Source: UBA4416 sp040387475
GTDB lineage: Bacteria; Bacteroidota; Bacteroidia; B-17B0; Aurantibacillaceae
Assembly (NCBI GenBank): GCA_040387475.1
Contig: JAZKDT010000001.1
Coordinates: 62,001-126,000, forward strand
Direction of reading: 5' to 3'
Length of the DNA: 64,000 bases
A program made the translations under genes and the position numbers. Below are positions 61,094-64,000 of this stretch, piece by piece (position 1 is the first letter of the stretch; every line of letters begins with the position of its first letter). The notes below the pieces were generated by a model that was given only the letters and a program-made list of their open reading frames with translations, had not been told where the DNA came from and searched no databases.

Positions 61094-62272
61094 ATGGCTA
61101 CAGATAACTTTCAGGCTCACGACTACTATTTAATGGATGAATTATTAAGTGATGAACATAAATTAATTCGTGATACTGCCCGCGCTTGGGTAAAAAAAGA
61201 AGTAACTCCAATTGTAGAAGACGCTTGTCAGACAACTACTTTCCCTAAGCAATGGATAAAAGGATTGGCGGAAATTGGTGCTTTTGGTCCTTATATTCCC
61301 GCCGAATATGGCGGACCGGGTTTAGATCAGATATCTTACGGTTTAATTATGCAAGAATTGGAGCGTGGTGACAGTGGCTTGCGCTCAACGGCATCGGTAC
61401 AAAGTTCATTAGTTATGTATCCTATTTATGCGTATGGTAGCGAAGAACAAAAAAAGAAATTTTTACCCAAACTGGCGGCAGGCGATTTAATGGGATGCTT
61501 TGGTTTAACAGAACCGGATCATGGAAGCAATCCGAATGGCATGTTGACGAATTTTAAAGATAAAGGCGACCATTATTTATTAAATGGGGCTAAAATGTGG
61601 ATCAGTAACTCGCCTTTTGCCGACATCGCAATTGTTTGGGCAAAAGACGAAGCCGGAGAAATAAGAGGGTTAATCGTTGAAAGAGGTGATCCTGGCTTTA
61701 CAACCCCGGAAACTCATGGTAAATGGAGCTTACGTGCCAGTGCAACCGGCGAACTGGTTTTTGATAACGTAAAAGTGCCCAAAGAAAATTTATTACCAAA
61801 CGTAAAAGGTTTAAAAGGACCTTTGGGTTGTTTGAACTCTGCGCGTTTTGGTATTGCTTGGGGAGTAATTGGAGCTGCTATGGATTGTTATGATAGCGCT
61901 TTACGATACAGTAAAGAGCGTATTCAATTTGGTAAACCAATTGGCGCCTTTCAGTTAACACAAAAGAAACTGGCCGAAATGATCACGGAAATTACAAAAG
62001 CACAATTATTAACCTGGAGATTAGGTGTATTGAAAAACGAAAATCGTGCAACCCCAGCTCAAATTAGCATGGCCAAACGTAATAATGTAAACATGGCGTT
62101 ACAAATTGCACGTGAAGCGCGCCAGATACATGGCGGTATGGGCATCACGGGTGAATACCCTATTATGCGCCACATGATGAACTTAGAATCCGTTATTACC
62201 TATGAAGGAACGCATGACATTCATTTATTGATTACGGGAATGGACGTTACAGGCTTTAATGCTTTCTCTTAA
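61094..62272 (+). CDS. Acyl-CoA dehydrogenase, glutaryl-CoA dehydrogenase-like
   Basis: A 392-residue flavoenzyme. FAD and substrate motifs include GCFGLTEPDHGSNP, MWISNSPFADIAIVW, and the catalytic Glu in TYEGTHDIH near the C-terminus. The sequence pattern agrees with glutaryl-CoA dehydrogenase, which oxidises and decarboxylates glutaryl-CoA in lysine breakdown. It starts at the ATG at 61094; the frame is open to 61031 but that part has no similarity to the family. It stands alone, with a terminator behind. Confidence 0.9.
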   Translation: MATDNFQAHDYYLMDELLSDEHKLIRDTARAWVKKEVTPIVEDACQTTTFPKQWIKGLAEIGAFGPYIPAEYGGPGLDQISYGLIMQELERGDSGLRSTASVQSSLVMYPIYAYGSEEQKKKFLPKLAAGDLMGCFGLTEPDHGSNPNGMLTNFKDKGDHYLLNGAKMWISNSPFADIAIVWAKDEAGEIRGLIVERGDPGFTTPETHGKWSLRASATGELVFDNVKVPKENLLPNVKGLKGPLGCLNSARFGIAWGVIGAAMDCYDSALRYSKERIQFGKPIGAFQLTQKKLAEMITEITKAQLLTWRLGVLKNENRATPAQISMAKRNNVNMALQIAREARQIHGGMGITGEYPIMRHMMNLESVITYEGTHDIHLLITGMDVTGFNAFS

Positions 62273-62290
62273 TAAATTAATACTTAAAAT

Positions 62291-62323
62291 AAATCCCCGG
62301 TGAAATTTCGCCGGGGATTTTTT
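62291..62323. terminator. Terminator after the acyl-CoA dehydrogenase gene
   Basis: Stem AAATCCCCGG / CCGGGGATTT around a TGAAATTTCG loop, followed by T-rich sequence. It can serve the convergent gene ending at 62331. Confidence 0.88.
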
Positions 62324-62330
62324 CTGAATT

Positions 62331-62966
62331 TTATTTTTTACAATATTTCTTTTCCCATTCTTTATTGCCTTTCTCTACCATCCAGGTAAACGTTTTTACA
62401 AAAGCATTAAACCAATAGTTACTTTGACCAATACCGACAGGTTCCGTTTGTACCTTCTGCCTAAAAACCGTTTGCTTTGTTTCAAGATTAAAGAATACGG
62501 CATAAAGAGAGGCCTGCGTATGCACTTTGTCCAAATACTCTACGATAAACGTCAGTCCTAATCCTGTTTGTCCGGATGGGATATCATATGTGTTTATAAG
62601 GCTATCTATCTGCTGTTCTTTTAAGGTATAATATTCAAAAATGATCATCCGCGAAGAATCAACTGCATCATTCTTTTTTTTTGTGATATCGGTATTTTGT
62701 GCAGTATGCTCAAATCCTAAGGAGCGATAATTGATTTTTTCTGGTTCGTTGAGAATACGGTTGTTCCATATCTCAAAATATCCTTTCAACTCCTGGGGTA
62801 ATAATTTTCCCTTGTTACCTGCTACAGAGAAAGTTCCCATGAAACGAGCTAAAGAAAAATCAACACCGCACCAAATCAATTGATTCTTGTCGCAGAACAA
62901 GGCCGTTTGGCTAATCGCCTTAACGCCTCCCAACATACTTAGAAACACTATAATGACCAGTCTCAT
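62331..62966 (-). CDS. Secreted protein, function unknown (third gene of a run)
   Basis: A 211-residue protein with a signal peptide (IIVFLSMLGGVKAISQ), CDKNQLIWCGVDFSLARFMGTF, and a mixed alpha/beta body. It overlaps the preceding gene by four bases (ATGA), so the two are coupled. No family recognised; proteins of this size with the DFSLAR pattern are seen in Bacteroidota without function. Confidence 0.72.
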   Translation of the reverse strand: MRLVIIVFLSMLGGVKAISQTALFCDKNQLIWCGVDFSLARFMGTFSVAGNKGKLLPQELKGYFEIWNNRILNEPEKINYRSLGFEHTAQNTDITKKKNDAVDSSRMIIFEYYTLKEQQIDSLINTYDIPSGQTGLGLTFIVEYLDKVHTQASLYAVFFNLETKQTVFRQKVQTEPVGIGQSNYWFNAFVKTFTWMVEKGNKEWEKKYCKK

Positions 62967-63604
62967 TTTTTATTTTTCTTGTTAAAGATAACAAGCTGAT
63001 CAGCCAGTATATAACCATACATAAAAAAGCAGTTTTTAATTCGGCCGGTATCTGTCTTATCCATATCGTAGGGAGACATTCCTTCCATCCCCTGAATCTT
63101 ATGGCTATAAATATTACTTTTAATAACCGTCCGATTACTGTTTTCCACTATCAGGGTTCTAAAATTTGTTTTTGCTGAGTTGTTTACTTTGTCTCGGGAA
63201 TTAAAAGATACGATCGTTGCATTTCCGGGGTCTATATCTAAAACATAAATTATCATGTGATATAAAGCTTTAGGGTCGTTTTCTTTTACCGCTAACTTGG
63301 ATTTCTTCATTCTTGGCTCATAAAATTTCAGAAAATACTTAGGGAACACCTGAGCTTTACTCTCGTTCCACTTTTCAAGCCATAACTCGCCATCACCAGG
63401 TTTTGCAAAGTTTTTTTCTTTTACCTTTGCCTCGCAAAATGCCTTCTCCGACTCATTTCCATTAAATGTTGCCGAATCCCACCTTATCTCATAGCTAACT
63501 TTCTTTGTTCCCATTAAGTATGATAGATCTTCGCCTGAATCGAAACGTGTTTGTCCGATCCCTAACAATGGTAAGCTTAGTAAAATAATTAGTCTTTTTT
63601 TCAT
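62963..63604 (-). CDS. Secreted protein, function unknown (second gene of a run)
   Basis: A 213-residue protein with a signal peptide (LIILLSLPLLGIGQ). The middle has WLEKWNESKAQVFPKYFLKFY, and it ends KNCFFMYGYILADQL. Its lower half resembles the partial gene at the right edge, so the two may be paralogs. Six bases separate them. Confidence 0.72.
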   Translation of the reverse strand: MKKRLIILLSLPLLGIGQTRFDSGEDLSYLMGTKKVSYEIRWDSATFNGNESEKAFCEAKVKEKNFAKPGDGELWLEKWNESKAQVFPKYFLKFYEPRMKKSKLAVKENDPKALYHMIIYVLDIDPGNATIVSFNSRDKVNNSAKTNFRTLIVENSNRTVIKSNIYSHKIQGMEGMSPYDMDKTDTGRIKNCFFMYGYILADQLVIFNKKNKK

Positions 63605-63610
63605 CTGTTT

Positions 63611-64000
63611 TTACTTTATGTGTTGCGTTAAATTTTTACCGAGTTCTCTGCCCAACCTGGCATATGACTCCCCAATGCGCACACCCGTTTCATAATAATA
63701 ACCTCCGCTATCTGCTCCTTTCAAATGCTCAATTGCACCAATAGCCACGGGTTCATTTAAATTTCCCTTTTTATAAATGCTGATTTCGAAATCGCATTCT
63801 GCAGCCCACACAACGGCAGAAAAAATAAGATGTTCTCCAAAACCGAGATACGTTCGGGTTGTGCGAATGAGTAAAATATATGTGCTACTATCGTTTGTAG
63901 TTGAGTATGAGATTGCGTTCTTGATATATTTAGAAAAAAGAAGGTCGAACCTGGGTTTGTAAATATTTAATCTATCCGAGAACCAGTCTTTCTTCCACTT
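63611..64000 (-). CDS. Uncharacterised protein, 3' part (runs off the window)
   Basis: The frame is open without a start to the window edge at 64000, giving at least 129 residues. It reads KWKKDWFSDRLNIYKPRF, a hydrophobic stretch with FGEHLIFSAVVWAAE, then GESYARLGRELGKNLTQHIK at the end. A Met at 63811 is internal, not the start. It looks like a paralog of the next gene (shared W-x-P-x-F pattern and similar C-terminus). Function unknown. Confidence 0.7.
   Translation of the reverse strand, partial: KWKKDWFSDRLNIYKPRFDLLFSKYIKNAISYSTTNDSSTYILLIRTTRTYLGFGEHLIFSAVVWAAECDFEISIYKKGNLNEPVAIGAIEHLKGADSGGYYYETGVRIGESYARLGRELGKNLTQHIK

Noticed and set aside
63611..63811. Met at 63811 as the start of a 66-residue gene
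   Set aside because: The frame remains open to the window edge with protein-like sequence; the gene is truncated by the window.
1..64000. Insertion sequences, prophage or integron features
   Set aside because: No transposase, integrase or phage gene and no target-site duplications were seen.

Overview
The window is chromosomal DNA of an AT-rich member of the Bacteroidota. Evidence: five secreted proteins end in type IX secretion (T9SS) sorting domains, a PorW/SprE-type T9SS lipoprotein is present, the atp operon has the split Bacteroidota layout (atpB-E-F-H-A-G without atpD/atpC), many start sites are preceded by the Bacteroidota -7 promoter element TAnnTTTG, and there are many TPR, propeller and SpoIIE-type proteins. 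The exact order or family cannot be settled from the sequence. No phage, insertion sequence, CRISPR array or rRNA operon was seen; this is ordinary chromosome with accessory islands.

Layout. 1-10.4 kb: the end of a fatty-acid desaturase, the F1Fo ATP synthase operon on the minus strand, an M23 peptidase, then divergently porW/sprE, a bactofilin, atpZ and an AtpI-like membrane protein. 10.5-20 kb: a secreted bleomycin-hydrolase-like peptidase, two uncharacterised envelope proteins, a FUSC-family membrane protein, small unknowns, an AraC regulator with a DUF4442 hotdog protein, and a histidine kinase/response regulator pair whose kinase carries eleven 21-residue coiled-coil repeats. 20-24 kb: tRNA-Leu(CAG), a CLC channel with CBS domains, an LpxH-like phosphoesterase and a glycosyltransferase. 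24-37.5 kb: an island of extracellular phosphate scavenging: purple-acid-type phosphatase, Gly-rich T9SS protein, PhoD phosphatase and di-haem peroxidase in one overlapping run, then a lone PstS-like lipoprotein, an unknown gene, a 57-residue Lys-rich protein and a 1358-residue choice-of-anchor I protein.

37.9-47.1 kb: a frameshifted esterase and a seven-gene redox operon (three aldo/keto reductases, a carboxymuconolactone-decarboxylase/hydrolase fusion, a cupin, a zinc alcohol dehydrogenase and an SDR) preceded by its own AraC-type regulator. Shared inverted 9-bp motifs in front of both the operon and the regulator look like its operators. This is the best candidate here for an undescribed regulated system; its logic recalls YqhC-YqhD-DkgA aldehyde defence in E. 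coli. 47.2-64 kb: tRNA-Leu(TAG), kbl, an 84-bp nested palindromic element, a Smr-domain protein, ComEC, a propeller/SpoIIE phosphatase, a BamA/TamA-like barrel, LemA-TPM-TPM, a T9SS protein, a His-rich membrane protein, a glutaryl-CoA-dehydrogenase-like gene, and three unknown genes, the last running off the right edge.
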